The position numbers were made by a program, and so were the translations under genes. A stretch of DNA of 64,000 nucleotides from Limnephilus marmoratus (Eukaryota > Arthropoda > Insecta > Trichoptera > Limnephilidae), in assembly GCA_917880885.1 (NCBI GenBank), contig OU862919.1, forward strand, positions 48,893,058-48,957,057, written 5' to 3'. This document shows, in pieces, positions 54,310 through 64,000 of this stretch. Numbering within the stretch: position 1 is the stretch's first letter; each line of letters opens with the position of its first letter. Under the pieces are notes generated by a model, which was given only the letters and a program-made list of their open reading frames with translations, was not told where the DNA came from and searched no databases.

Positions 54310-54798
54310 AAGTATCTTTTCTCGGAAGATTTTTCAATGTAAATGAGCAATTATTGCTTATAATATTTGTTACCCTTTGTGCTATGTAAAAATATTTAGT
54401 TGTCCTCTCCTAAACACAAGCAGCCGCTTTATTAGGAGAGTGATTGAAATATTGAGGTTATATTATGTTGTAAAATTATAACCTTGTTAAATGTTTCAAT
54501 AAAAAAAAAATAAAAAAAAATATTACCACACGAAACGATCATCACTTCCATAGCGATGGAAACAGTAGCGTGGTGTAATTGAAAAACATATTTTTTGTTT
54601 TAAATAGAAAAAAATATCATCGGGACACCAAAATGACAGTAAACAGTAGCGCGGTGTAATTGAAAAACATTTTTTTTTTTGTTTTAAATAGAAAAAAAAT
54701 ATCATCGGACACTAAAATGACAACTACATTTTTTACCCCAAATATTCTCAGGAATCGCTGGTTAAAATCCCTCGGGTACGTCCTGTTACACCCCATGT

Positions 54799-55115
54799 AG
54801 ATACACCTACCAAATTACGTAGGAATGTGCATTTATGAGATGTGTGAGAAAGGAAAAAAGTATTTTAAAAATATATTTTTATTTTATTAAACTTTAATTC
54901 CTAAAATCAAAAGGGTTCAATTCCCTTGCGATGTTTTTGGGAGTAAATTTTCCAATTTTGACACAAAATTTTCTTTTACGAATCTTATTATGTCTGTCAT
55001 TGCCGAAGCATATCCGATCGGTTGAAATTTTGAAAGTGACATGAAAGCCATGTCACGTTTGTGCGCAGCGCTACGCATACATGTTCACAGAGCAAATTCA
55101 CTTCACTTCATTCAA
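54799..55115. other. Gene-free spacer
   Basis: AT-rich; no feature recognised. Confidence 0.5.
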
Positions 55116-55262
55116 TCACAACACTGCAAATTGGATGGTGTGTAGGCAATCTCCAATTTCCCCCACTCTAACTCCCGACATATCGGGGTTCTGCAAATCG
55201 GAGGAGTCAAACTCGACGAACCAATCTCGAATCTCGTCGAGTACAACTGAACGTGCGGACAT
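55116..55262 (-). CDS. Small ORF after the repeat ORF (48 codons, hypothetical)
   Basis: ATG at 55262, TGA at 55118-55116. Starts 18 nt after the stop of the 392-codon ORF on the same strand: MSARSVVLDEIRDWFVEFDS, then LQNPDMSGVRVGEIGDCLH. No family recognised. Its closeness suggests a bicistronic mobile element or a chance ORF. Confidence 0.25.
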   Translation of the reverse strand: MSARSVVLDEIRDWFVEFDSSDLQNPDMSGVRVGEIGDCLHTIQFAVL

Positions 55263-55279
55263 CGTGTCGAGTCTTCGTT

Positions 55280-56458
55280 CTACTCGTCACGAAAGCGAAC
55301 AACGGGCTTTATGGTGACCCGCCCTTTACGTGATATTTTATTCCATTTTGGTGGATGAGATGGACATGTGGGTTGCAGATCGGTGGCATCATCTGTAACT
55401 GTCACTTCAGTTGCGGAAGATGGACATGTGGGTTGCAGATTCGCGGCATCAGCTGTAACTGTCACTTCAGTTGCGGAAGATGGACACGTGGGTTGCAGAT
55501 TCGCGGCGTCAGCTGTAACTGTCACTTCAGTTGCGGAAGATGGACATGTGGGTTGCAGATTCGCGGCATCAGCTGTAACTGTCACCTCAGAAGCAGAAGA
55601 TGGACATGTGGGTTGCGGATTCACGGCATCAGCTGTAACTATCACCTCAGTAGCAGGAAATGGACATTTGGGTTGCAAATTCGCGGCGTCAGCTGTAACT
55701 GTCACTTCAGTTGCGGAAGATGGACATATGGGTTGCAGATTTCCGGCATCACCTATAACTGTCACCTCAGTAGCAGGAGATGGATATGTGGGTTGCAGAT
55801 CGATGGCATCAGTGGTAATTGTCACCTCAGTAAGAGCGTTGAGTGCTGCCAATGAAGACTTCTTCATCCTGGATTTAGAAACAGGAATAGGACTAGCGGC
55901 TATGTCCGATATGTCCGGTTGCTGCGTCGTCTTGACCAACTGCGGAGGAGATCCGATCCGTGAAGCAGAAGATGTAGAAGACAGTACGGCGACATCCAAC
56001 CGATCTGCGGCTTGGGTTTTGTTCGCAGATCTTTTAGTCTTTTTGCGATAGACAAGCGGCTCTTCGCACAGGATTGCACCAAATGCAGACAGAGTTTTCT
56101 TGTTTTTATTCTTATTTACAATAGCGGGAAGCGAGGGGGACGGATCAGGAGACGGCGGTGGTAGGGGCAGGGGCGGCGCGGGCGGAGCGACATCACAACT
56201 CCCTTCGGACGTGGACGTGTTGGTAGCGCACAAGGAGGCTCGGAGACGGGGCTTGGGCAACGGAGGGATCTGCACGTTCAAACCCTCGGATAAGCATGAC
56301 GATGTGGAACTGACCTTTTCTGCACTGTCACTATTTTCACTTGCACAATTTGAGTTCATAATTTTTTCAAGATGTATTACGCGTTGTAATACATCTTTCA
56401 ACACCGCAGTTTGCTCGTTGAGTGTGATCATTATATCACGAAGGGTAGGTTCTGCCAT
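55280..56458 (-). CDS. Hypothetical 392-residue protein with eight 20-residue repeats
   Basis: Intact ORF from ATG 56458 to TAG 55280. Residues 1-35 (NEQTAVLKDVLQRVIHLEKI) look like a short coiled coil. Then a Ser- and Pro-rich linker (PPAPPLPLPPPSPDPSPSLP), a basic patch (NKNKNKK, KKTKRSANK), eight degenerate 20-residue repeats of the type ATEVTVTADAANLQPTCPSS (55361-55840, unit exactly 60 bp) and a basic C-terminus (NKISRKGRVTIKPVVRFRDE). No catalytic motif or signal peptide. The coiled-coil start and basic tail could fit a gag/ORF1 protein of a retroelement; no polymerase follows. Family not recognised. Confidence 0.55.
   Translation of the reverse strand: MAEPTLRDIMITLNEQTAVLKDVLQRVIHLEKIMNSNCASENSDSAEKVSSTSSCLSEGLNVQIPPLPKPRLRASLCATNTSTSEGSCDVAPPAPPLPLPPPSPDPSPSLPAIVNKNKNKKTLSAFGAILCEEPLVYRKKTKRSANKTQAADRLDVAVLSSTSSASRIGSPPQLVKTTQQPDISDIAASPIPVSKSRMKKSSLAALNALTEVTITTDAIDLQPTYPSPATEVTVIGDAGNLQPICPSSATEVTVTADAANLQPKCPFPATEVIVTADAVNPQPTCPSSASEVTVTADAANLQPTCPSSATEVTVTADAANLQPTCPSSATEVTVTADAANLQPTCPSSATEVTVTDDATDLQPTCPSHPPKWNKISRKGRVTIKPVVRFRDE
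55361..55840. repeat. 60-bp in-frame minisatellite, eight units
   Basis: Units of exactly 60 bp with TGGACATGTGGGTTGCAGAT, all in frame on the minus strand. The third, fourth and some others are near-identical; outer units diverge more. Confidence 0.95.
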
Positions 56459-57177
56459 TCTTGCAGTTCAGTTAAAATCCAGTTCCAAATAGGGTACAAT
56501 TTGGGTAATTTTTTAGAAATAGCACAGACAAAAACACGTCCGAACGAGAAATGATAAGGTAGGTGTGTATGTTATCATTTATCATCAGCGAAACTGCGAT
56601 AAGCTGTTTTAAGACTTTGCATTTGATTCAGGGCTTGGTGAACATGAAATGAATCGTATTCTAGTCTATTTGTAAAGTTTATGTTTTCCTTGTATATTTG
56701 GGAGTCTGTAGTCCTCAAATTACAGAACATATGGAAGAAGATTGTCCCCTTCGCCAGTTTCCAAGAGGAATATGTGCCGAATCGAATGAATCCCGTCGAC
56801 AGGCTGATCAGTAGCAGCATCCAAATATGGAGAAAAGAAGCATCAAAGTAGCTACTGGTATTTATGGAATAACAACTGGATCCAACTGTCGTAACCCTTC
56901 TAATTCAATTTCCTGCCTTATTCATGCTCTCTTTCATACTTACTGTGGTGTATAGGATTACACGTGTAGTTTGAACATCCTTCAACAGATGTCGTTGGTA
57001 TAGATAGTTATATATTGTTTTGACGTATCTCAACAGATGTCAGTAAATTAGTACCCTAGAAGAGTGTCGATTATCGTCGTTCGTGTCTAATGCAAGAACG
57101 GTTGCGGAAAGAACCGATGATACACGACAGACAGCTGGGCTTCCGCAGTGCCGGGTTCTGTAGCTTCAGAATTACTT
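56459..57177. other. Gene-free stretch upstream of the repeat ORF
   Basis: No conserved protein or repeat recognised. Would contain the promoter of the 55280-56458 ORF if it is expressed. Confidence 0.45.
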
Positions 57178-57551
57178 AAGGACCATTAATTTATTACGTA
57201 AGACGATTTAGGGGGGGGGGGGGAGGGGGGTCGACCATGTCTTATTTTTTCTTACAAGGGGTTGGGAGGGAGTCTCGATAGTTCGTACGTAAGATCACAA
57301 AAATGCCCAAAGTTAAAATTATTAGTACCTTTGTAAGTACAAATAAACATTTCTAAAAATTGTTACTTTGAAAATAAACATTAAAACAAACCAAACATGT
57401 ATTCATTTTTCCTTTAAATTCTTACGTAATAAATATTAAACAGGCGGGTGGGGGGAGGGGGTCGGCCTATTCTTATTTTTTCTTATAATTTGGGGGGAGG
57501 GGTTGAAAAACTAGCAAAGTTCGTCTTACGTAATAAATGAATGGCCCCTTA
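57178..57551. mobile_element. MITE with TTATTACGTAAGACG ends
   Basis: AAGGACCATTAATTTATTAC plus GTAAGACG at the left is inverted at the right (CGTCTTACGTAATAAATG, AATGGCCCCTTA). Inside, two TCTTATTTTTTCTTA blocks and G runs are repeated. 374 bp, no ORF. Confidence 0.82.
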
Positions 57552-58066
57552 GAGCATCCAGTAGGACGGACGTCTGGTCAATGTTAAATATTAATTCACT
57601 GAGCCATATTACAATTCTCTATCCTTATCCTATCATAGGCGACGCACCTAACAGAAGAAAGGCTACACCCACACTCATCTCTTCGTGCGATATTGTACTC
57701 TTATAACAGCTTCACATTGAGAATAACTATTTTTGACAAGCTTGGCTACTTCCGTGACGTGGCGGTGTTACAGATTAAACTGGTCATTATCCGGTGTTAC
57801 CGACGTCGCCGCATTATGCAAGGTTTCATTGCGAACTTCTCTACAGATAATAAAATAAAAACACGGCAATGAGCTGTCACACAATATAATCACTAATCAC
57901 CTTGCTTTTCGGTGTACTTTTTATCGTTTTCAATCAAACTTAGAGACAATACGAGTACACAGCGACCAAAGATGTTTATAAATAATCTGCCCTTCTGATA
58001 GCAGATCGAGAGTCCTACCCACCAGGCTGTCGACCACCTAATTCACCACCATTCGACTACAAAAAT
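57552..58066. other. Gene-free stretch
   Basis: No coding homology or paired repeats recognised. Confidence 0.45.
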
Positions 58067-59183
58067 CAGTGGTTTTCAACCTGTGGTACGCGTACCCCGC
58101 ACGATTGGGGGTACGCGGCACGAATGTAGGATTTAAAACTCAGCTCAACGTTTTCAAATTTCGGCGGTCACAACCATACGGCAGTCAGTCAGTCAGCTCA
58201 GTTTAGAGATTTTTTTAAAGAAAAAAGAAACATTTAATACATATATTCCTGAAAAACAAATCGATTGGTCCTGCTGCTATGGCATTTGTATCGATGGAGC
58301 CAAATCGATGAGCAGCCTACTAACTCAGGCCTACGCTCTCTGAATGAATGCCTCCATAATTTGCTCAGCAATTGTGACTTGGAAATTGACGAAAATGTTC
58401 CAATCAATATCATTCAACATTTGGCATCTCTAAAAATAACATTTCCGGTATATTACCCAAAAAACAATAAAGATGTGCTCTGGGTGCGAAACCCTTTCAG
58501 ATATGATATTGTAACAATGATAACAAACCTAGTAATAAAATAAGTGGAAAATCTGTGCAAGATATCAACTACTTTTGAGCTTGGTTTAAAATGCCTCAAG
58601 TCGTGTTACACTGTATAAAATTGCATTACTTAATTGTATTTGTGTTACTTTATTGTTAAATTCATGTAATTATTAAAGTATTAAAAAATGACAAATGAAA
58701 CATGCCTTTCATTATACAAGATAGATAGAAGGTACGGGGTGTGAGGATGTGACTTTTACATAAATAATAATCGATAATTTTTCTTAGCGTGAAAAATCGA
58801 TTTATAAATAATCGATTTTCTAGAAAAATAAAATCGCTTAAAAATCGATTTGTGTTGGAGAAAAATCGATTTTTAATCGATTTTTTCATAATCGATTATT
58901 TTTTTACGTCCCTGTTCCGGACAGGACTAATGATTAAGCGTAGCGGAGCTGCGAATTAGGACGTGACTTTTACATTAATAATCGATTCTTTTTCTTAGCA
59001 TAAAAAATCAATTTATAAATAATCGATTTTTAGAAAGTTAAAATCGTTTAAAAAAATCGATTTTTGTTAGAGAAAAATAGATTTTTTTCATAATTGATTA
59101 TTTTTTCACTTCCCTAGTACGGGGTACATTTTTTTTAGTAAGAGTCAAGGGATACGCAGACTCAAAAAGGTTAAAAACCGCTG
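58067..59183 (+). mobile_element. Old hAT-like element
   Basis: Ends CAGTGGTTTTCAACC and GGTTAAAAACCGCTG (hAT type). Flanks ACAAAAAT and ACCTAAGT match at 5 of 8 positions, a decayed duplication at best. 58265-58543 encodes a transposase-like remnant (LNECLHNLLSNCD, VLWVRNPFRYD). The right half has two copies of an ATCGATT-rich segment. Confidence 0.7.
58745..59110. repeat. Two copies of an ATCGATT-rich segment
   Basis: 58748-58910 and 58965-59110 share GTGACTTTTACATAAATAAT and a dozen ATCGATT/AATCGAT motifs. Clusters of this core resemble the DRE/BEAF-type TATCGATA motif only loosely. Confidence 0.75.
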
Positions 59184-59820
59184 ACCTAAGTCACCACCAT
59201 TCAACCACCTAATTCATTTCACGTTCACCAGCTCTTTTAGTTTGGCACTTGGATCCAAGTTTTTTTCATACTGATATCCCTTAAACTTTAACAAAACTGT
59301 TATTCTTTGAAATTATGTGATCAGCGAATTCGGTAAGTTATTGTTGTTGTTGACCCGAAGGTTGATCCGCCGACAAGTTGCCGCCCGAAATGATATTTAC
59401 TACAATATTATAATTTCTGTGATGACCGTGGCCGGTCTCTGTACATTACTCCTGGACTCCTGCTGATGGATCCAGATTCCTCTGAATAGGTTGATCTCAG
59501 TTCAGGGTGTTGCAATAATAATGCGTAGGTAGTCTATTGTGTATTTAATCCGAGATGACTGTACAAGGTTCTTCTTAGGAAGCTGATAACAAGAGAGGAC
59601 GAATGGACAACATTCACGCCTTTTATACGTTCCGCATGCTGTCTCACTCATACACGCATGTCTCTTTCATACTGCAAGACATACGTTCACTACAATTTCT
59701 TTGTGCATTATTTACCAATTTCAAACGTAAAATCAACTTCAAAAATACCCAATAATAAGTTGGTATGAATATCAAACGAATTTATACAGTGTCGAATTCT
59801 TTGTACTTATGCGCTGTATA
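59184..59820. other. Gene-free stretch
   Basis: Nothing recognised. Confidence 0.45.
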
Positions 59821-59828
59821 GTTATGTA

Positions 59829-60789
59829 TAGAGACACTGATTCATAGCTTTAATTTTTAAGAAATGTAGCATTAATTATTGAAAAAATAGTTTTTATAGC
59901 TTTAATTTTGCGTTTTCACAGCGTTTATAGCTAAATAGGATAACGTCAAGGAATGGGAGTCGGCAATAGGGGAAAAACAATTAAATTGGCAAAATCACTT
60001 GAAACATGTTTATTTTATTATTGGTTGAAACTCAACATGGCACATGTTTCTACAGTAGAGTGTGTCACGTTCGTTCTACGATCTGTCAATACAAGATTAT
60101 AGCAACTAAAAAATCTTTCTGCGTCAACACTATTCACAGGGGTCCACACAGTCATCAGAGCTGCCTCAGCAAATTCTCTGTGAACAATTTTTACAGCTAA
60201 GGGTAGCTGAATTATGTCTACAGTGACTCTATCCCTCACTTGCTCTACGAGCTGTCTTTGAAAATACCTGTTACCTTCCAGGAATTTACTGTCATCAACA
60301 GATTTAAACGTTGGAGCAAACCTATTTTTACTTGCTAAAAGAATAGCGTCTGATCGCTGGACATTCTGACCTACAATTGCAGGATTGAACATTTTATCCG
60401 CGTGCTCAAGAAATTGATTAGTGCTGTTGTCTTGACGGTTCAGCATATGAGATGCCAGTTTCACAGAACTCTTCTAACAACTCTCTCTTATTTGAGTTTT
60501 TTTTTGGCCTAAGACAACCCGGTTCTTTACCTCCTGCACAGCCTTTAAGGTTTTGGCAGGGAAAACACCATCACTCAATTTTTGTAAAGAAAGGCTTAGG
60601 GACGACACCAAGTCCTCCCAAAGCAAATGAGCGTATGGATATCTTGACCCTTCTAATACATTTACCAATTTGTTGAGTTTTGTTGTAAAAATCGCTGCGA
60701 TTTCGCGTTTTAACGTTTTTATCGCTAAAAACACCATTTATCGCTTTAATTCGCGAATATATCGTTAATGCGATGAATCACTGTCTCTA
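59829..60789 (-). mobile_element. hAT element, deletion derivative, with 8-bp target duplication
   Basis: Flanked by identical GTTATGTA at 59821-59828 and 60790-60797. Ends TAGAGACACTGATTCATAGC and the inverse of TAGAGACAGTGATTCATCGC. The minus strand carries the C-terminal third of a hAT transposase, but not the N-terminal BED finger or most of the catalytic core. 961 bp. Confidence 0.92.
60018..60737 (-). pseudogene. hAT transposase C-terminal part with a stop codon
   Basis: One frame from 60737 to the stop at 60018, with a TAG at about 60476-60474. The end has the hAT dimerisation signature PVNSVDAERFFSCYNLVLTD followed by RRTNVTH, as in PxNSVxAERSFS..ILTDRR. The first part (KTLKREIAAIFTTKLNKLVN) is less typical. 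The catalytic residues are missing. Confidence 0.85.
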
Positions 60790-60868
60790 GTTATGTACTA
60801 TAAAAACAGAAGCAAATTTTTCCTTGATGTATTTGAATGAATGTATGTTTTATCCTTTAGTTATTCGG

Positions 60869-61296
60869 GGAGGCGTCTACTAATATCTACAGGAATTCCA
60901 GAAACTGAAAAAATCGAACTAATATCTATGAGAAACAAAGTGTTGACGAATATCTACAGCTCAAACTGTTGACTAATATCTATGAGAACCAAAGTGTTGA
61001 ATATCTACAGTACTGGCAGAGGTTGGATTTTCAATTATGTATAGCATATTGGAATAACGTAATATTGCGTATGCAGTTTAAAAAACTTAATTTATGTAAG
61101 TATGTATGTAAAAATCCCTGATATCGGACTATTGGACACATTTAGCTGATTAGTCCAACCTACGATCTGTAGATATTAGTTCAACCTACGCTCTGTAGAT
61201 ATTAGTCAACACTCTGAAGTTCGTAGATATTAGTTCAACATATGAGCTGCAGATATTCGTCCGACATAAAGGCTGTAGATATTACTAACTGGAGGC
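60869..61296. mobile_element. Foldback-like element with inverted arrays of TAATATCTACAG
   Basis: Five plus-oriented (C/A)TAATATCTA(C/T)(A/G)G motifs at 60875-61015 face at least five CTGTAGATATTAG motifs at 61170-61285. Flanked by identical TTATTCGG at 60861-60868 and 61297-61304. No ORF. Confidence 0.78.
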
Positions 61297-61574
61297 TTAT
61301 TCGGCGGTACATCCTCTCTGCACATCCTTTCGCGGTCACTTGTCACAGTGACGTTTTGTGTGATTAGGTGTACCGTATTTTCCCTAAACCGAATGCACAT
61401 TTATTTATAAACAGAAACAAACAGTACATTACTTACATAGAAGAAAAAAAAATTAATAAGTATATTTTTTCATGGTGGGTACCTATTATGTGTGTCATTG
61501 TAGTGTCTTATGCATATTAAGTAATTACCGGGTGATGTGTGTAGTGGGAAGGCGTGCGAGTGTGTGAGTATCTG

Positions 61575-61652
61575 TGTATGTATGTATGTATGTATGTATG
61601 TATGTATGTATGTATGTATGTATGTATGTATGTATGTATGTATGTATGTATA
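61575..61652. repeat. TATG microsatellite
   Basis: About 19 near-perfect TATG repeats. Confidence 0.97.
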
Positions 61653-62835
61653 TGCTGTAATACAATTTATATTATTGCCATGATGCTCTTTTTACATTGT
61701 ATATAAGTGCGCCGGGGCCGGGGGGCCAATTGCCAGCGGATCAACTGTCATGGAACCATTTTTGTTTGCGCTGTTCAAATATTCTTTAATCCCAATAACA
61801 AATTTGCGAGTTACTATGAACATAAGTGGATCAATATTCTTCGTATTAATAGCAATATTCTTCGTATTAACAGCAAAGATTATTAAAACGGCGGTTCGAG
61901 CCGTTGAAATGAAAACATAATTAATAATCATAAAAATCTTTCATTCAGTCCTATTTCGAATACATTCCCGTTCTGCACACCTTCCGTCTTTTAAAAAAAA
62001 ATTTAAATGATTTTTATTTTAGTCATTTTGGACAAACAAAATTTAATAGTGAATTTCTCTCCCACCCCCATCCTTTATCTACTCCCCTCCACCAGTCACA
62101 CCTCGAATCCCACCTTCAACACCAGCTAATGTATTGGCCAAAAAATTGACGATCAAATAGATCAAAATATGAATTATTTAAGTCTTCATTAGCACAATTA
62201 CACATATTGTATAATTTTGTACTTTATTACCCTATTATTTTATCGAACGTTATTAATACCTTAAGTCTGCGTGGTTAACCCAGCTACGACTGCATATCGA
62301 ACGCCACACCATAAGCGCCGCGCCACAAATAACATCTGTGTACGTGGAATTTCACACAAAGCTAGTGTTATAATTCGGTTTCGAATTCGAGAATTCGACA
62401 CAAGATGTCGCTACTTCCGTCAGCATGTCGGTCGGGGTCGTCGGGGACGTCTCCCCCCTAGGTATAACTGCTACGAATTTGTGAATATGTGGTATTTGTC
62501 CCGTTGACTAGCTACAGTGGATCCGAGGAACGGCCTTATTTGGAATCAGTTCGTATTGGATCTGTAAAATGGTCACCAACACTAAATGGACGGAGCCGAA
62601 CCAAAAGCCGTCCGCAGGGCCTAGCAGTAAAAACCTGCGGAGCGGGTTTTAAACTTCAGTACGTCTCTAGGACCTTCTGTGTAACTTTCAGACTTGTTCG
62701 TATAAATGTTATTTAGCGAAATATTTTTTTAAGTATAACGACTGATTAGCATTTAAACTTTCATACCATATAAAAAATACGATTTGGACATAAAATGAAA
62801 CATTATTTTTCACTGGACTGGTCTGGACTTTGACT
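61653..62835. other. Gene-free stretch
   Basis: No conserved protein, array or terminal repeat recognised; 62390-62640 is slightly GC-richer. Confidence 0.45.
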
Positions 62836-63042
62836 GGTCAGTGGTTGAGTGGGCATAGCGCTTGGGTCCCACCCGAGCGTCGCGTGTTCGATTCCTCGGC
62901 TGGCTAAGTCCTCCATCACAACACAAGCAACATTTTCGGCTTTCTGTGGTGGTAGTAGGAGATTTTCAAACACTGTTGGGTTATTCGTAACCCAACAATG
63001 TTTGTCTTTCTTTTAAATAAATAAATAAATAAAATAAAATTT
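62836..63042 (+). mobile_element. tRNA-derived SINE, well preserved
   Basis: GGTCAGTGGTTGAGTGGGCA (A box), GTGTTCGATTCC (B box), body CTAAGTCCTCCATCACAACA, 3' hairpin GTTGGGTTATTCGTAACCCA and an (AAAT)n tail. Same family as 13815-13978. Confidence 0.85.
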
Positions 63043-63231
63043 TATTTTAAAAAGACTTAATATTTTGTAGTTGATTTGTAAGAGGTTTACAGAATTTTGT
63101 TAATTTTTTTTAATTACAGTATATATTTTTATACGGCACGCCAGATTAGGTGTTTCTTCTTAATTTTTAAAGCCGCAAATACGCATGCTGCCTAGCGATT
63201 CAAAGTCAAATGTTTAAGTTTCGATCAATTT

Positions 63232-63395
63232 AAACACGAATTCCTGCAAGGACGTATGATTATTTATTCGTTTAATGTACGTTGTACACAGAAAAAGCAA
63301 ATAACAGCCATAAAAATCACACAAATCTGACAGGAGATAACGTCCGTTATCCAATAACGATCTCACAAAAAATACGGAATCGCTAGGCTGCGCTG
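63232..63395. mobile_element. Truncated copy of the 42020-42262 MITE
   Basis: Shares CACGAATTCCTGCAA-type, TCACACAAATCTGACAGGAG and ATAACGATCTCACAAAAAAT with the right half of 42020-42262. Confidence 0.75.
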
Positions 63396-63403
63396 GTATG
63401 ATA

Positions 63404-63565
63404 AGGGAACGTACCCATACTACGTGACCTCTTCGGGGGGGGGGTCTTCAAAATGTCACGCTTGGTACAAATGAGCGGCGGTTTGCTTAGGATTTTGGTC
63501 ACCGGGGGGGGGGGGGGGGGTTAAAAATTGCAAAAAATTGGTCACGTAGTATGGGTACGTTCCCT
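63404..63565. mobile_element. G-run MITE, short copy
   Basis: Ends AGGGAACGTACCCATACTAC and inverse; two G runs (9 and 18) and CACGCTTGGTACAAATGAGC. Confidence 0.9.
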
Positions 63566-64000
63566 AACTGGCATGATGGTAACTGGCTCAAAATCCTGCC
63601 AGTAACTGTCTACAGCATAACAGTGGCATGTGTATCGTTATCGCTGCTAGTAACTCGCTTTAATTTATCCAAAGCACATTTTTTATTTTTTATTTATTTT
63701 TTTTTTTTTTATTTATTTTAGGGAAAGTTGACAGCAAATCAGAGATTACAAAATAATACAATAATAATATGATAATTATGCCAATTATGAACTTTCCACT
63801 GATAATAATTAATAATAAAGTGTGACAGTGTAAGGGTATTTTCTTAGTTTTATAGTTTTTTTCTTAGTTTTTTTTGGTATTCATAGTGTAAACCGAATCG
63901 TAGTAAAGATTAATCTGAAATACTCAACAGATGAATACATAATATCAGTCATTATTCATTAGACTAAACAATCGCCAGTTAGATTTATAACCACAATCTA
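63566..64000. other. Gene-free AT-rich end of the window
   Basis: Low-complexity A/T DNA; nothing recognised. Confidence 0.5.

Larger units (their letters stand above)
53854..54386. repeat. 533-bp palindrome with a tRNA-like sequence in each arm
   Basis: Arms 53854-54100 and 54151-54386 are inverted copies, near-identical except one short indel of about 11 nt and scattered substitutions, around a 50-nt spacer. Outer ends CATAGCACAAAGGGTAAC and its inverse. Confidence 0.93.
53195..54798. mobile_element. Composite element with GGGTGTAACAGGACG ends
   Basis: ACAGGGTGTAACAGGACGTA at the left and TACGTCCTGTTACACCCC at the right are inverted; CAGCGATTCCTGA and TCAGGAATCGCTG pair further in. Contains the tRNA-bearing palindrome 53854-54386 and a LINE-tail fragment. 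1.6 kb. Confidence 0.78.

Noticed and set aside
54186..54389. 67-codon ORF across the right tRNA-like sequence
   Set aside because: It is a translation of the tRNA-like module, a common false ORF.
55355..56051. Plus-strand ORFs of 166 and 227 codons with Cys/Gly-rich repeats
   Set aside because: Antisense shadows of the in-frame 60-bp minisatellite; the minus-strand ORF is longer and has a non-repetitive start and end.

Overview
The window reads as insect nuclear DNA, most likely from a moth, butterfly or caddisfly. It is AT-rich. Its one recognisable cellular gene has short coding exons, with clean GT-AG junctions, separated by large transposon-filled introns. An R1-clade LINE, piggyBac-like elements, mariners, hAT elements, tRNA-derived SINEs and Helitron-like ends finishing in CTAGT are all present. 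The lineage is inferred from this repeat content; no marker gene proves it.

The host gene is APPBP2 (amyloid protein-binding protein 2), on the minus strand from 42811 down to the stop codon at 7125. Twelve exons join in frame into 618 codons that follow the vertebrate protein from about residue 55 to the C-terminus. The first exon or exons were not found and probably lie beyond or within the 42.8-64 kb part. One exon is duplicated (39003-39213 and 40442-40594). The extra copy is open, has good splice sites and is a multiple of three, so it could be a cassette exon.

Region by region: 1-7.1 kb is downstream of APPBP2 and holds retroposon copies, a piggyBac-type MITE with TTAA ends, a 49-bp tandem array and a CpG-rich patch. 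7.1-16.2 kb holds seven APPBP2 exons with a deleted mariner, a hAT MITE, a SINE and a LINE fragment between them. 16.2-29.9 kb is one giant intron dominated by a piggyBac-like element of about 11 kb. Its transposase gene has at least seven exons, an RG-repeat N-terminus, an internal partial duplication and one in-frame TGA. A 5'-truncated R1-clade LINE with an intact ORF2 is nested in one of its introns. 29.9-42.8 kb holds five APPBP2 exons, the duplicated exon, a DDE-type transposon relic, a 42-bp minisatellite, a Helitron-like end and nested retroposons.

42.8-64 kb contains no recognisable conserved cellular gene. It is a mosaic of nested elements: a transposon inside a tandem duplication whose second copy keeps the empty site, a perfect 60-bp hairpin, a 533-bp palindrome with a tRNA-like sequence in each arm, a 392-codon ORF with eight 20-residue repeats, several hAT derivatives with 8-bp target duplications, and a foldback-like element with inverted arrays of a short motif.

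APPBP2 belongs to a ubiquitin-ligase substrate-receptor and trafficking-adaptor family. Everything else supported here is mobile DNA, much of it nested, which gives a relative insertion order.
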